From Devosia sp. SD17-2 (GTDB lineage: Bacteria; Pseudomonadota; Alphaproteobacteria; Rhizobiales; Devosiaceae): a stretch of 64,000 bases of DNA. Position numbers and translations under genes: made by a program. Shown here in pieces: positions 18,868 through 28,352 of this stretch. The stretch covers positions 1,257,001 to 1,321,000 of the forward strand of contig NZ_CP104002.1 of NCBI RefSeq assembly GCF_029201565.1. The letters are read 5' to 3'. The notes beneath the pieces were generated by a model. The model saw nothing but the letters and a program-made list of their open reading frames with translations. It had not been told where the DNA came from and did not search any database. Every line of letters begins with the position of its first letter. Position 1 is the stretch's first letter.

Positions 18868-19226
18868 CTTGGGTCCCTTTCGGTCATCTTGCTGTCGGCA
18901 TTGTCCGATCACACTATCGAACCAACGCGCGAGCTTGTGTGTTGGTCTCTACCTAGGCGGAATGGCCGCCAGTGAGAAGGGCGCGCAATGGCAACAATCC
19001 GTTGTGCAATTGCGACACAGCGCAGCCCCGACGAGGATTTTGCGGCATGACCCACATATTCCCATTTACGCGCACCCACGCTGGTGCTAATGCGGATTCA
19101 GACGTGGAGGCGTCCAGGATGGTGAAGGTTTTGCTGAGGACCCGACGACCCTAGCGGTCGTTAAATGCGACCCCGTGACGGCGGTCGTCCAGCACCCTTG
19201 CGCACCATCTTTCGGAACTTTGCTCC
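18868..19226. other. Divergent gene-free stretch of about 360 bases
   Basis: Lies between yqjG and a GNAT gene that read away from each other, so it should contain both promoters. I see an 8-bp palindrome GCAATTGC at 19006-19013, flanked by GT and AC at symmetrical positions, and a GGTCG/CGACC hairpin near 19157-19173. No open frame has a ribosome binding site or convincing composition. Confidence 0.4.
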
Positions 19227-19775
19227 ATGACCACTTCTGCTGCGGCCGCGCCCGTCGCTACCCTTGTTTCTGGCCAGCCCACTGTTCGTCCCGCGACCCC
19301 ACAAGATGACGCGTTCATCGAGGACCTGCAGGCTATTGCCTTCGGTCCGGGCCGGTTTGCGCGCACGGCCTTTCGCATCCGCGAGCGGTTCCCGATCGAC
19401 CCGACACTGAGCCTCGTTTCCGAGGTTGAGGGCGTTGCGTCCGGTTCGGTGTGGATGACCCCGATCAGCGTTGGCGGCATGAAGGGGTATCTCCTCGGCC
19501 CGCTGGCCACTCACCCCAATTTCCGCAAGCGCGGCGCCGGAAAGCTCCTCGCGCTGGAAGTGACGCGTCGGGCGCTGGAGCGCGGCGAAGGGAAGTTCGT
19601 GCTGCTGGTCGGCGATCAGGACTATTATTGCCCGCTCGGGTGGGAGATCACCACGCCGGGCGCTATCGAATTCCCCGGTCCGGTCGATACCAGCCGTGTG
19701 CTGCTCTATTCCCACGACAAGAGCCTCGCCAAGACGCTCTCGGGCTCGATCGCGGCCTTCGAGGACGGCAAGTAA
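19227..19775 (+). CDS. GNAT family N-acetyltransferase (YhbS-like)
   Basis: 182 residues. A GNAT core of the YhbS type with LGPLATHPNFRKRGAGKLLA (about 91-110) as the acetyl-CoA binding motif and DQDYYCPLGWE near 131. The acceptor is unknown; relatives acetylate small molecules or tRNA-linked groups only by prediction. The N-terminal 20 residues are Ala/Thr-rich and may be unstructured. The next gene begins 88 bases downstream on the same strand. Confidence 0.82.
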   Translation: MTTSAAAAPVATLVSGQPTVRPATPQDDAFIEDLQAIAFGPGRFARTAFRIRERFPIDPTLSLVSEVEGVASGSVWMTPISVGGMKGYLLGPLATHPNFRKRGAGKLLALEVTRRALERGEGKFVLLVGDQDYYCPLGWEITTPGAIEFPGPVDTSRVLLYSHDKSLAKTLSGSIAAFEDGK

Positions 19776-19863
19776 GTCGACTTCGGCGGCGAAAAGGGAT
19801 GTCAATGACACGGCGCTGGCTTAAGCTGGTGCCGCCAATGTCTAATTTGCCGAACGCGTCCCA

Positions 19864-20493
19864 TTGACCTCTGATTCCCAGATCATCGACCGCCTTGTTG
19901 CGCGCCTTCTGCCCACGGCGCCTGCCGCGCCTCCGGCTGACCGGCTGGTGCCAGACTGGGCGCCCCCAACACCGTTCGAGCGTCCGCCCGTGCCGGCCGC
20001 CGTGCTGATCGGGCTGGTGAAGCGGCCAGAGGGGCACACCGTGCTCTATACCGAGCGCTCACCCGACCTGCGGGCGCATTCGGGCCAGGTGGCCTTTCCC
20101 GGCGGCAAGATCGATGCGCTGGACGAGGGGGTGGCGGCAGCGGCCCTGCGCGAGGCCAATGAGGAAGTCGGCATGGTGCCCGCGGAGGCGCGGATCCTGG
20201 GCTTTATGCCGACCTATTATACCGGCACGAATTATCTGATCACCCCGGTGGTCGCCGAGGTTACTCCTTCAGGGCCGTTCGTGCCCAATCCGGGGGAGGT
20301 GCACTCCGTGTTCGAAGTGCCACTGCAGCGCATTCTCGATGCGGATGCCTATGTGCGGTTTCGCGTCAAACGGGGCGGCGAGGAACTGACCAGCTGGCAG
20401 ATCGACCATGATGGCCACAAGATCTGGGGCATTACCGCCAATCTGACGCGGCAGTTCCGAGAGCTGGCGCTGAACGAGGCTTATTCGGCATGA
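19864..20493 (+). CDS. CoA pyrophosphatase-type NUDIX hydrolase
   Basis: 209 residues. The UPF0035/NudL signature SGQVAFPGGK (about 73-82) leads into the NUDIX box ending LREANEEVG (95-103); this combination marks CoA and CoA-ester diphosphatases that release 4'-phosphopantetheine. The start appears to be TTG 19864. It overlaps the CCA-adding enzyme by 4 bases (ATGA), so the two are translationally coupled; this pairing is common in alphaproteobacteria. Confidence 0.87.
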   Translation: MTSDSQIIDRLVARLLPTAPAAPPADRLVPDWAPPTPFERPPVPAAVLIGLVKRPEGHTVLYTERSPDLRAHSGQVAFPGGKIDALDEGVAAAALREANEEVGMVPAEARILGFMPTYYTGTNYLITPVVAEVTPSGPFVPNPGEVHSVFEVPLQRILDADAYVRFRVKRGGEELTSWQIDHDGHKIWGITANLTRQFRELALNEAYSA

Positions 20494-21665
20494 TCCCCAA
20501 GACCCTTGATAATGCGCCCTGGCTCAAGCAGCCCGAGGTGCAGGCGATCTTTGCCCTGCTCGATGGCGCGAGCGGCGTGACGCGGGCGGTCGGCGGGATC
20601 GTCCGGGATACGCTGATGGGGCGGCTGCGGCCTGACACCGATATCGACATGGCGACCGAACTCTTGCCGGTGACGGTGATGCAGCGCGCCAAGATGGCGG
20701 GGATCGCTGTGTATCCGACGGGGATCGACCACGGCACCGTGACGCTGCGGCTCAACGATGTGTCGGTGGAAGTGACGACCCTGCGAAAAGATGTGGCGAC
20801 CGATGGCCGGCATGCCGAGGTCGCCTTCGGCACCGACTGGGCGGTGGATGCCTCGCGGCGGGATTTTACCTTCAACGCGCTCTATTGCGGGCCGGACGGC
20901 ACGCTGTTCGATCCGCTGGATGGGGCCGGGGATGCGGTCAATTCGCGGGTGCGCTTTATCGGCGACCCTGAGCGGCGCATCGCCGAGGACGGATTGCGCG
21001 TCTATCGGTTCTTCCGCTTTTCAGCCAGCCATAGCGAGGAAAAGCTCGATCCGGCGGGGCTGGCAGCGTGTCAGGCGGCCGTGGGCCAGCTCGACCATAT
21101 CTCCGCCGAGCGGGTGGGGCAGGAAATGGTGCGCATGCTGGGCCTGCCGCGCATTGCGCTCACCGTGGCGGTAATGGCCGAAATCGGTCTCCTTGGAGCG
21201 GAGCGCGACGCGATCAAGGCGCTGCTGCGCTATGAAATGCTGGGTGGCCGTTACACGTCGACGCGGCTGGCACTGATCGGCGGTAATGACGTGCAGGCGC
21301 TGCAGGAGCGGTGGCGGCTGTCCAATGCGCTGGTGGACAGTGCCAAGTCGATCGGCGATGCAGCCGCCCTCATCGAAGAGGACAAGCTGGCCTGGGCGGT
21401 GCACCGGCACAGGGAAAACGCGGTGGAGGGGTTGGCGTTGGCCGCGGCGCGCGGCAATTGGAGCCGGGATCGACTGGCCGAAACCGCACGCGAAATTGCA
21501 CGGCTACCGGAAGCTGTGTTCCCGGTAACGGGCAAGGACCTACTCGACTACGGCTACAGGGCCGGGCCAGAGTTGGGAGCGGCACTGACCCGGCTCGAGG
21601 CGCTGTGGGTCGAGAGTGGATTTACCCTCAGCCAGGCGCAACTTCTGGGCCATCTGGCCCACTGA
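20490..21665 (+). CDS. cca: CCA-adding tRNA nucleotidyltransferase
   Basis: 391 residues, class II polymerase-beta-like enzyme that builds or repairs the 3' CCA end of tRNA. The head motif GGIVRDTLMG (35-44) and the catalytic DxD (Asp51-Ile-Asp53) are present, followed by RRDFTFNALYC and the ERRIAEDGLRVYRFFRF motif near 160 used for nucleotide selection. It starts inside the last codons of the CoA pyrophosphatase gene. Some alphaproteobacterial members may perform only A-addition; the sequence alone does not settle this. Confidence 0.94.
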   Translation: MIPKTLDNAPWLKQPEVQAIFALLDGASGVTRAVGGIVRDTLMGRLRPDTDIDMATELLPVTVMQRAKMAGIAVYPTGIDHGTVTLRLNDVSVEVTTLRKDVATDGRHAEVAFGTDWAVDASRRDFTFNALYCGPDGTLFDPLDGAGDAVNSRVRFIGDPERRIAEDGLRVYRFFRFSASHSEEKLDPAGLAACQAAVGQLDHISAERVGQEMVRMLGLPRIALTVAVMAEIGLLGAERDAIKALLRYEMLGGRYTSTRLALIGGNDVQALQERWRLSNALVDSAKSIGDAAALIEEDKLAWAVHRHRENAVEGLALAAARGNWSRDRLAETAREIARLPEAVFPVTGKDLLDYGYRAGPELGAALTRLEALWVESGFTLSQAQLLGHLAH

Positions 21666-21675
21666 GCTTGAACCG

Positions 21676-21873
21676 TTAGTGCGTAGTGGGCGCGTCGGGG
21701 TCAAAATCGACGATGCGTTCCTTGATGCGCTCGATCATGTCGGGACGCACCTCCGTTTCCCCATGGTAGGCCCTGAGGTTTTCGACGGCGCGGCGCACAA
21801 CTTCGGCTTCGCTGTCAGCCTCTGCGCGCCATGTAGACCCTGGGATCAGCGTGCCGGAATCGAAGCGTTTCAT
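21676..21873 (-). CDS. DUF1059-like small protein lacking the family cysteines
   Basis: 65 residues whose pattern (MKRF.SG..IPGS.W.AEADSEAEV..., then ...AYHGETEVRPDMIERIKERI) follows DUF1059, proposed from its Cys/His content to bind metal. Here the two expected Cys are Ser6 and Ser13 and the first His of the EHA..HG motif is Asn32, leaving only His37, so metal binding is probably lost. It is convergent with cca, 10 bases away, and downstream of the AAA ATPase. Family recollection is from memory, so the family call is moderate. Confidence 0.65.
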   Translation of the reverse strand: MKRFDSGTLIPGSTWRAEADSEAEVVRRAVENLRAYHGETEVRPDMIERIKERIVDFDPDAPTTH

Positions 21874-21941
21874 GCCTTGTCTCCTTCTGCCTGCAAGAGG
21901 TGTAAGGTCAGAAACGCCAGTTCAGCGCATATGGTTCCCTT

Positions 21942-23084
21942 TTAATCGTCGTCGCCGAACAGCCCGATGTCGTTGAGCCCCTCGATCCAGCTGCCACCAT
22001 CGCGGCGGATAACGGTGCGCGGCACGGTGCCGGTCTCGTTGGCGATGGCCTTGGTGAGAATGGGCGAGTGGGTGACGACCCAGACCTGCGTGCGGGTCGC
22101 CGCCTTGGCAATGGCCCGAGCGAGGGCGGGCAGCAGGTCGGGGTGGAGGCTGGCCTCAGGCTCGTTGAGGGCGATGAGCGGGGGCAGGCGATAGGAGAGC
22201 AGCGCTCCGAGCAGGGCGAGGAATTGCAGCGTGCCGTCCGAAAGCTCGTGCTGCTCGAAGGGGCGATGGGGGAATTCGGGAAACACCATCGAGAAGCGCG
22301 CATCCTGCCCGGGTGGCGGGATAATGAGCCGCGCGCCGGGAAAGGCGCTGTCGATGGCCTCGGTGAGATCGGTGGTGTCGCCGCGAATGTGGGCGAGAGT
22401 GGCAAAGACGGCAGCAAGATTGCCGCCATCGGCGTCGAGCAGTGGTGCGGTCACCGCAAGGGCAGGGCGCCGCGGCGGGCCGTCCCGGTCGGTGCGAAAG
22501 CTGTGATAGAAGCGCCAGGAGGAGAGTAGTCGGCGGACGAGATCGACCTCGGGCAGGGTGCCGCGCAGGGAGGAGAGCGCAGTCTCGCTGCCAAGGATTG
22601 TGTCCTCCACCTGGCGGCGCTGGCCGTTTTCGTCTCGATACCATGCAGCGGCGCCGGATCGCTCGAGGAGGGTCACTGTGCGTCGCCCCAGCGGCATGGT
22701 GAGGGTTTCGCGCTTGATCTGCGGCTCTTCGGCGAACACCGCGCCATATTTGGAATCGCCAAAACCGATCTCGACGCGGTAGCGTAGCGTCGCGTCATTT
22801 TCTGCGGTTTCGCGGAGCGCGCCTTCGAGCCCGATGTCGATTTCGAGACGGGGCTGCTCATTGGCTTTTCGCGGGCCGGCCCAGAGCGCGGAAGCCAGTC
22901 CGCCCTCGCGCGCCAATGACAGGGCGAGATCGCCATCGGCGGCAGCCTGCACCAGTTCGAGCGCGCGATAGAGATTGGTCTTGCCGACCCCATTGGTGCC
23001 GGTGAGCACGGTCAACCGGCGCACGGGCATGCGCAGGGACCGGACCGATCGATAGCCCTTGATCGAGAAATCGCAGATATTCAT
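21942..23084 (-). CDS. AAA ATPase of the RecF/SMC-like type
   Basis: 380 residues. Walker A is GTNGVGKTN (29-37), an ABC-like signature LSDGTLQFLALL lies near 280 and Walker B with its glutamate (PLIALNEPEASLHPD) near 302; VVTHSPILTKAI near 335 supplies the switch His. Such stand-alone AAA_21 proteins are found in DNA repair and defence contexts, but no nuclease or toxin partner is adjacent. ATG 23084 (MNICDFSIKGYRSV) has AAAGG seven bases upstream. It lies 57 bases downstream of hemF on the same strand. Confidence 0.82.
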   Translation of the reverse strand: MNICDFSIKGYRSVRSLRMPVRRLTVLTGTNGVGKTNLYRALELVQAAADGDLALSLAREGGLASALWAGPRKANEQPRLEIDIGLEGALRETAENDATLRYRVEIGFGDSKYGAVFAEEPQIKRETLTMPLGRRTVTLLERSGAAAWYRDENGQRRQVEDTILGSETALSSLRGTLPEVDLVRRLLSSWRFYHSFRTDRDGPPRRPALAVTAPLLDADGGNLAAVFATLAHIRGDTTDLTEAIDSAFPGARLIIPPPGQDARFSMVFPEFPHRPFEQHELSDGTLQFLALLGALLSYRLPPLIALNEPEASLHPDLLPALARAIAKAATRTQVWVVTHSPILTKAIANETGTVPRTVIRRDGGSWIEGLNDIGLFGDDD

Positions 23085-23141
23085 GGCCAGCCTTTCAGGC
23101 GTCACCTTGGCTTGCAAGGAACGCCTGAGGCAAGGGCGGGA

Positions 23142-24014
23142 TCAGGGCCAGCGCACCGCAGGGGGCATGGACGAAAGGATCGAGTTCACATTGCCGCCGG
23201 TCTTGAGGCCGAACATGGTGCCGCGATCATAGAGCAGGTTGAATTCGACATAGCGGCCGCGACGCACAAGCTGTTCCTCGCGCTCGGCCTCGCTCCAGGG
23301 CATTTCGAAATTGCGACGGACGAGGCGCGGGTAGATGTCGTCGAAGGCTTCGCCGACGGCGCGCGTATAGGCGAAGTCCGCGTCCCAGTCGCCGGAATTA
23401 AAGTGATCGTAGAAAATCCCGCCGATGCCGCGATGTTCATTGCGGTGAGGCAGGAAGAAGTAATCGTCGCACCACGCCTTGAACTTCTCGTAGTCGACGC
23501 CCGGGCGGCCCTCGCAGGCCCCGCGCATGGCGGCGTGGAAATCCACGGTGTCGGGATCGTCCTGGGTGCGGCGATTGTCGAGCACGGGAGTGAGGTCGGC
23601 GCCGCCGCCCCACCACTGCTTGCCGGTGACGATCATGCGCGTGTTCATGTGCACGGCCGGAACATGGGGGTTCCAGGGGTGGATGATCAGAGAGATGCCC
23701 GAGCTCCAGAAGGCGGTGCCCGCTTCGGTGCCCGGCATGGACTTGGCGAAGTCTTCCGAGAAATTGCCGTGGACGGTCGAGATGTGGACGCCGGCCTTTT
23801 CGAACACGCGACCGTGCAGCATCGACATTTCGCCGCCGCCGCCCGCAGCGCGATCCCAGGGGGTGCGCTCGAACCTGCCCGGCGCCATGTCGGCATTGGG
23901 GCCCGTTACCTCGGCTTCGAGGGTTTCGAGGGAAGCACAGATCCGGTCACGCAGGGTGCGGAACCAGGCGCTGGCGGTGGCTTTCTTGGTGTCGATATCG
24001 GCTGGCAGTGTCAT
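23142..24014 (-). CDS. hemF: Oxygen-dependent coproporphyrinogen III oxidase
   Basis: 290 residues. Converts coproporphyrinogen III to protoporphyrinogen IX in haem synthesis. Family blocks are clear: [62 protein letters not shown] and [17 protein letters not shown] 24014 ([14 protein letters not shown]) is chosen; the longer frame would overlap trmL. It is 19 bases after trmL and probably co-transcribed with it. Confidence 0.96.
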   Translation of the reverse strand: MTLPADIDTKKATASAWFRTLRDRICASLETLEAEVTGPNADMAPGRFERTPWDRAAGGGGEMSMLHGRVFEKAGVHISTVHGNFSEDFAKSMPGTEAGTAFWSSGISLIIHPWNPHVPAVHMNTRMIVTGKQWWGGGADLTPVLDNRRTQDDPDTVDFHAAMRGACEGRPGVDYEKFKAWCDDYFFLPHRNEHRGIGGIFYDHFNSGDWDADFAYTRAVGEAFDDIYPRLVRRNFEMPWSEAEREEQLVRRGRYVEFNLLYDRGTMFGLKTGGNVNSILSSMPPAVRWP

Positions 24015-24033
24015 GGCAGGAGCAATAAGTGAC

Positions 24034-24504
24034 TTATGAGAGGGAAGTAAAGCCGTCGATCTGCCGCATGGCTTCGCCAACGATCATCGAGGCGGCAAGA
24101 GCGACATTGATAGAACGCCGTTCGGGCAGCATTGGGATGCGCACGCGAAGATCAGCGATCTCGGCCACGGCATCGGGGACGCCAGCGCTCTCGCGGCCAA
24201 GCATCAATATATCGCCGGGGGCGTAGGCGACGGCATAGGCCGATTGCGCACTCTTGGTTGTGAGCAGCACGAGGCGGCGGCATTGGGCCGCGCGCCAATG
24301 CTCGAAGCTTTCGAAGTTTACGTGCTCACGCAGGGCGGCGTGTTCGACATAGTCGAGGCCGGCGCGAGCCAAGATCTTTGGGCTCACGGGGAAGCCTGCG
24401 GGATGAATAATGTGCAAGGTCAGACCCATACAGGCGGCCAAACGGATCAGCGTTCCTGTATTGTTGGCAATGTCCGGCTGGTAGAGGGCAATGTCGAGCT
24501 GCAT
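24034..24504 (-). CDS. trmL: tRNA (cytidine(34)-2'-O)-methyltransferase
   Basis: 156 residues, a SPOUT-class methyltransferase that 2'-O-methylates the wobble base of leucine tRNAs. The start [20 protein letters not shown] and the knot motifs [10 protein letters not shown] and [16 protein letters not shown] near the C-terminus are typical. ATG 24504 is chosen over the longer frame because it matches the family N-terminus. First gene of a trmL-hemF unit, divergent from the petABC operon. Confidence 0.93.
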   Translation of the reverse strand: MQLDIALYQPDIANNTGTLIRLAACMGLTLHIIHPAGFPVSPKILARAGLDYVEHAALREHVNFESFEHWRAAQCRRLVLLTTKSAQSAYAVAYAPGDILMLGRESAGVPDAVAEIADLRVRIPMLPERRSINVALAASMIVGEAMRQIDGFTSLS

Positions 24505-24723
24505 GTTCTCGCGCGCAATTGATGTCCGGTTCTTCCACGGGCCCACCCTATAGTGGCGCAAATGGCTCGCTGTCACCTCTCCTGCACTGGACAAGCTACG
24601 CCGACAGTGCAAAAAGAACCCACCTGACGGACCGCTTGAGGGCGACCGGCGGTCGATTCTGCATACGCAATCGTCCGACCGTAGCCGGCTCCGTCATTTG
24701 TGCATCGTACGGGGATACGGACC

Positions 24724-25251
24724 TTGGCCACGCAAGCAGAACACTCAACCACAAACCGGCGGGATTTTCTATTTGTCGCCACCGGTGCGGTCGGCGCCGT
24801 CGGCGCTGCGGCCGTGGTTTGGCCGCTGATCAATCAGCTCAATCCGGACGCGTCTACGCTGGCTCTCGCCAGTATTCAATATGACGTTGGTCCTATCGCC
24901 GAAGGGCAGTCGGTCACGATCATGTGGCGCGGCCTGCCGGTTTTCGTGCGTCACCGCACGGCTGCCGAGATCGAGGAAGCCAAGGCAGTGCCTTTGTCCG
25001 ACCTCAAGGATCCGCAGACGGACGAAGAGCGCACCAAGGCTGGCCACGAACAGTGGCTGATCATGATCGCCAACTGCACCCATCTGGGCTGTATCCCTGT
25101 CGGGGAAGCGGGCGATTTCGACGGCTGGTTCTGCCCATGCCACGGCTCGCACTATGACTCTGCCGGCCGTATCCGCCGCGGTCCCGCGCCGTCCAACCTG
25201 GTCGTGCCGCCGTATGAATTCCTCAGCGATACGCTGGTCCAGATCGGTTAA
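24724..25251 (+). CDS. petA: Ubiquinol-cytochrome c reductase Rieske iron-sulfur subunit
   Basis: About 175 residues. A twin-arginine N-terminal anchor (RRDFLF, residues 12-17, then one helix) and the [2Fe-2S] site CTHLGC (about 118-123) plus CPCHGSHYD (about 137-145). It transfers electrons from ubiquinol to cytochrome c1 on the periplasmic face of complex III. I place the start at TTG 24724 (MATQAEHS), with GGGGA eight bases upstream; GTG 24700 is an alternative. First gene of petABC, 14 bases before petB. Confidence 0.93.
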   Translation: MATQAEHSTTNRRDFLFVATGAVGAVGAAAVVWPLINQLNPDASTLALASIQYDVGPIAEGQSVTIMWRGLPVFVRHRTAAEIEEAKAVPLSDLKDPQTDEERTKAGHEQWLIMIANCTHLGCIPVGEAGDFDGWFCPCHGSHYDSAGRIRRGPAPSNLVVPPYEFLSDTLVQIG

Positions 25252-25265
25252 TAAGGGCAGTCCCG

Positions 25266-26519
25266 ATGTCAGAACACTCGACTTACGTCCCGGGCAATGC
25301 TGCAGAGAAGTGGCTTGATGACCGCCTGCCGGTCGTGCGCTTCGCCAAAGCCCATCTCATGGACTTCCCGACCCCGAAGAACCTCAACTACTGGTGGACC
25401 TTCGGCGCCATTCTGGTGATGTGCCTGGGTATCCAGATCGTCACCGGCATCATCCTGGCGATGCACTACACCCCCAATACCGCGCTGGCGTTCGACTCGG
25501 TCGAGCATATCCGCCGCAACGTAAACGGCGGCCGCGTCATCCAGGCGACCCACGCGGTCGGTGCCTCGATGTTCTTCGTGGCCCTCTACATCCACATGTT
25601 CCGCGGCCTGTTCTACGGCTCGTACAAGGCTCCGCGCGAAATCCTCTGGATCCTCGGCGTCGTCATCTTCCTGCTCACCACTGCCACTGCGTTCATGGGC
25701 TACATCCTGCCCTGGGGCCAGATGAGCTTCTGGGGTGCGACGGTTATCTCGAACATCTTCACCGCCATTCCGCTGGTCGGCGAAAACATCAAGCAGCTGG
25801 TGCTGGGTGGCTTTGCTGTCGGTAACCCGACGCTGAACCGCTTCTTCTCGCTGCACTATCTGCTGCCGTTCATCATCGCAGCCGTCGTGGCCCTGCATAT
25901 CTGGGCCCTGCACGTGCCGGGTAACAACAACCCGATCGGCGTTGAAGTGAAGGAAAGCCGCGACACCGTTCCCTTCCATCCGTACTACACGATGAAGGAC
26001 CTGTTCGCGATGGTGCTGTTCATGATCCCGTTCGCGTGGTTCGTGTTCTTTGCCCCAGATATCCTGGGTCACCCCGACAACTACATCATGGCCAACAGCC
26101 AGGTGACGCCGGCCCATATCGTTCCGGAATGGTACCTGCTGCCGTTCTATACGATCCTGCGCGCCATCGACTTCAACATCCTGTTCATCGACTCCAAGCT
26201 TGGCGGCGTGATCGCCATGGGCGGCGCGATGCTGATGCTGCTGATCGTGCCGTGGCTCGATACGTCCAAGGTTCGCTCCGGCAACTTCCGTCCGATGTTC
26301 AAGTGGTTCTACGCTCTGTTCGTGATCAACTTCATCGGCCTGATGTATCTGGGTGCCCAGCCGGCCGAAGGCATCTACGTGGTGCTCGCAAAGGTCTGCA
26401 CGGCATTCTACTTCATCTACTTCCTGGTCGTGCTGCCGGTCCTGTCGCGGATCGAGACGCCCAAGCCGCTGCCAACCAGCATTTCCGAGAGCGTTCTCGG
26501 CAAGAATGCCAACGCGTGA
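25266..26519 (+). CDS. petB: Cytochrome b subunit of the bc1 complex
   Basis: 417 residues, eight helices, inner membrane. The haem b ligands are His96/His110 and His197/His211, each pair separated by 13 residues, and the quinol-oxidation PEWY motif is at 287-290. This is the full-length unsplit cytochrome b of alphaproteobacteria, not the b6/subunit IV form. Next to petA (14-base gap) and petC (14-base gap) in one operon. Confidence 0.97.
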   Translation: MSEHSTYVPGNAAEKWLDDRLPVVRFAKAHLMDFPTPKNLNYWWTFGAILVMCLGIQIVTGIILAMHYTPNTALAFDSVEHIRRNVNGGRVIQATHAVGASMFFVALYIHMFRGLFYGSYKAPREILWILGVVIFLLTTATAFMGYILPWGQMSFWGATVISNIFTAIPLVGENIKQLVLGGFAVGNPTLNRFFSLHYLLPFIIAAVVALHIWALHVPGNNNPIGVEVKESRDTVPFHPYYTMKDLFAMVLFMIPFAWFVFFAPDILGHPDNYIMANSQVTPAHIVPEWYLLPFYTILRAIDFNILFIDSKLGGVIAMGGAMLMLLIVPWLDTSKVRSGNFRPMFKWFYALFVINFIGLMYLGAQPAEGIYVVLAKVCTAFYFIYFLVVLPVLSRIETPKPLPTSISESVLGKNANA

Positions 26520-26533
26520 TCGGGGCGAGTACT

Positions 26534-27388
26534 ATGATCAAGAGCAAGTTCATCCTCGCAGCCGTCGCGCTCGTCGTCGGCCTGTCCTCCACCTCGGCGC
26601 AGGCCGCCGAGGCAGGGGCACCGATCGAAAAGCAGAACTGGTCGTTCGGCGGTATCTTCGGCACCTATGACACCAACCAGCTTCAGCGCGGGTTCCAGGT
26701 GTTTCGTGAAGTCTGCGCCAGCTGCCACGGCGCCCATCTGGTTTCGTTCCGCAATCTGATGGAACCCGGTGGTCCGGAATTCTCCGAGGCCCAGGTTCGT
26801 GCGCTGGCTGCAGAATATGAAGTGGCCGATCCCACTGTCGAAGGCGGCGTCCGTCCGGGCGTTCCGGCTGACCGGTGGCCGAACCCGTTCGCGACCGAGC
26901 AGGATGCCCGTGACGCAATGGGTGGTTCCCTGCCGCCGGACCTGTCGGTCATGGCCAAGGCCCGTGGCGTCACCGACCCGTTCCCGTGGTGGATCACCAA
27001 CTACTTCACGGGTTATCAGGAAGGCGGCCCGGATTACCTGCGCGCCCTGCTGACCGGTTACCACGACGAAGTTCCGGCGACCGCTCCGGAAGGCTTTGAG
27101 CTGCCGGAAGGCAAGTACTACAACGACTACTTCCCGGGTCATGCCATCGGCATGGCGCCGCCGCTGAGCGATGGCGCGATTGCCTATACGCCTGGCGAAA
27201 ACGGCGTGACTGTTCCCGAGACTGCGGACCAGTACGCACGGGACGTCGCTGCCTACATGATGTGGATGGCTGAACCCCATCTGGTGTCGCGCAAGCAGAC
27301 CGGCTTCGTTGTGCTGCTGTTCCTCGTGCTGTTCGCCGGCCTCATGTACGGCACCAAGCGCAAGATCTGGCGCGGTATCGAACACTAA
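26534..27388 (+). CDS. petC: Cytochrome c1 of the bc1 complex
   Basis: 284 residues. A signal peptide (about 1-24, cleaving near AQA-AEA) is followed by the haem c motif CASCH at 61-65, the axial Met in IGMAPP near 207, and a C-terminal membrane anchor (about 260-280). It accepts electrons from the Rieske subunit and passes them to soluble cytochrome c. It is a separate gene rather than a cytochrome b-c1 fusion as in Bradyrhizobium. The region just after the stop carries a short tandem duplication. Confidence 0.96.
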   Translation: MIKSKFILAAVALVVGLSSTSAQAAEAGAPIEKQNWSFGGIFGTYDTNQLQRGFQVFREVCASCHGAHLVSFRNLMEPGGPEFSEAQVRALAAEYEVADPTVEGGVRPGVPADRWPNPFATEQDARDAMGGSLPPDLSVMAKARGVTDPFPWWITNYFTGYQEGGPDYLRALLTGYHDEVPATAPEGFELPEGKYYNDYFPGHAIGMAPPLSDGAIAYTPGENGVTVPETADQYARDVAAYMMWMAEPHLVSRKQTGFVVLLFLVLFAGLMYGTKRKIWRGIEH

Positions 27389-27440
27389 GCGTGTTCGCTG
27401 GGTATCGAACACCAAGGGTGTCCGGCACCTGTTGAATTCG

Positions 27441-27470
27441 GCAGGGGGCCCTTCGGGGCCCTTTGCTTTT
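27441..27470 (+). terminator. Terminator-like hairpin after petC
   Basis: GGGCCC (27446-27451), TTCG loop, GGGCCC (27456-27461), extended by wobble pairs and followed by TTTGCTTTT. It lies about 55 bases after the petC stop codon. Confidence 0.7.
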
Positions 27471-27555
27471 CCCGCGCTGCGGGCCATCGGCTCTTGTGTT
27501 TCCGGGCTCGCAAAGCAATATAACCCCTGCGTTCGTCTCGTCCGAGGATAAAGCC

Positions 27556-27750
27556 ATGTCCGCTATTCGCCTGGCTGTTACCGTGGTCGGCGCTGCCATT
27601 ACGGCCAGCCGGCATCCGGCTGTTCGCGCCGGTATTCAGGCCGTCGCCAATAATCCCAAAGCGCGCGAGGCGGCCGTCACTGCAACGCGCAGCGTGGCCT
27701 ATAATGCCGGCGTCATTGCCCGGCACCTCATCGGCCGCAGCAAGTCCTGA
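27556..27750 (+). CDS. Small protein of unknown function
   Basis: 64 residues, rich in Ala, Val and Arg, beginning MSAIRLAVTVVGAAITASRH. The N-terminal hydrophobic stretch (about 4-17) is weak for a membrane helix; the rest is amphipathic and basic (net positive), ending HLIGRSKS. GAGG at 27544-27547 is well placed before ATG 27556. It sits between the petC terminator and apt, 24 bases before apt, with which it may be co-transcribed. I do not recognise the family. Confidence 0.55.
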   Translation: MSAIRLAVTVVGAAITASRHPAVRAGIQAVANNPKAREAAVTATRSVAYNAGVIARHLIGRSKS

Positions 27751-27774
27751 TCTTTCTTCCAGCCAAGGCTATCC

Positions 27775-28308
27775 ATGTCGCTCGACCTCAAGTCGCTCGT
27801 TCGCACGATCCCGGACTATCCCAAGAAAGGGATCCTGTTCCGGGACATCACCACGCTGATCGAGCATCCCGAGGGTTTTAAGGAAAGCGTCGAGCGCATT
27901 GCCGCCGCCCACCGCGGTCTCGGCATCACCCATGTCGCCGGCATTGAAGCGCGCGGCTTCATCTTCGGGGCTGGGGTGGCAATTGCGCTGGGCGTCGGTT
28001 TTGTGCCGATCCGCAAGAAGGGCAAGCTGCCCGGCGAGACCATCGGCCAGAACTATGCGCTCGAATATGGCGTCGATACCATCGAGATCCATGCCGACGT
28101 GCTTGGCGCTGGCGATCATGTGTTGCTGGTGGACGATCTGATCGCCACGGGCGGTACGGCGATTGCCGCAGTCGGCCTGCTGCGCCGCACGGGCGCGACC
28201 GTCAATCACGCCGCCTTCGTCATCGACCTGCCAGATCTGGGTGGCGCGGAAAAGCTCCGCGCCGAGAATATGCAGCTGCAGGCTCTGATCGATTTCGAGG
28301 GCCACTGA
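27775..28308 (+). CDS. apt: Adenine phosphoribosyltransferase
   Basis: 177 residues. Makes AMP from adenine and PRPP in purine salvage. The PRPP-binding loop VLLVDDLIATGGTA (about 119-132) and the N-terminal IPDYPKKGILFRDIT block are diagnostic. It shares the adenine pool with Ade and uses PRPP from Prs, both in this window. It is convergent with the GFA gene, and a perfect hairpin separates them. Confidence 0.96.
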   Translation: MSLDLKSLVRTIPDYPKKGILFRDITTLIEHPEGFKESVERIAAAHRGLGITHVAGIEARGFIFGAGVAIALGVGFVPIRKKGKLPGETIGQNYALEYGVDTIEIHADVLGAGDHVLLVDDLIATGGTAIAAVGLLRRTGATVNHAAFVIDLPDLGGAEKLRAENMQLQALIDFEGH

Positions 28309-28326
28309 CGTTCGGCACAAGCGATT

Positions 28327-28347
28327 GTCGGGGCGGAGTGCCCCGAC
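28327..28347. terminator. Hairpin between convergent apt and GFA genes
   Basis: GTCGGGGC (28327-28334), loop GGAGT, GCCCCGAC (28340-28347): a perfect 8-bp stem between two convergent stops. No T-run follows, so intrinsic termination is uncertain. Confidence 0.5.
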
Positions 28348-28352
28348 CCAGC

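Noticed and set aside
21942..23084. Anti-phage defence system around the RecF-like ATPase
   Set aside because: Its neighbours are hemF, a DUF1059-like gene and cca; no nuclease, reverse transcriptase or toxin gene is adjacent.
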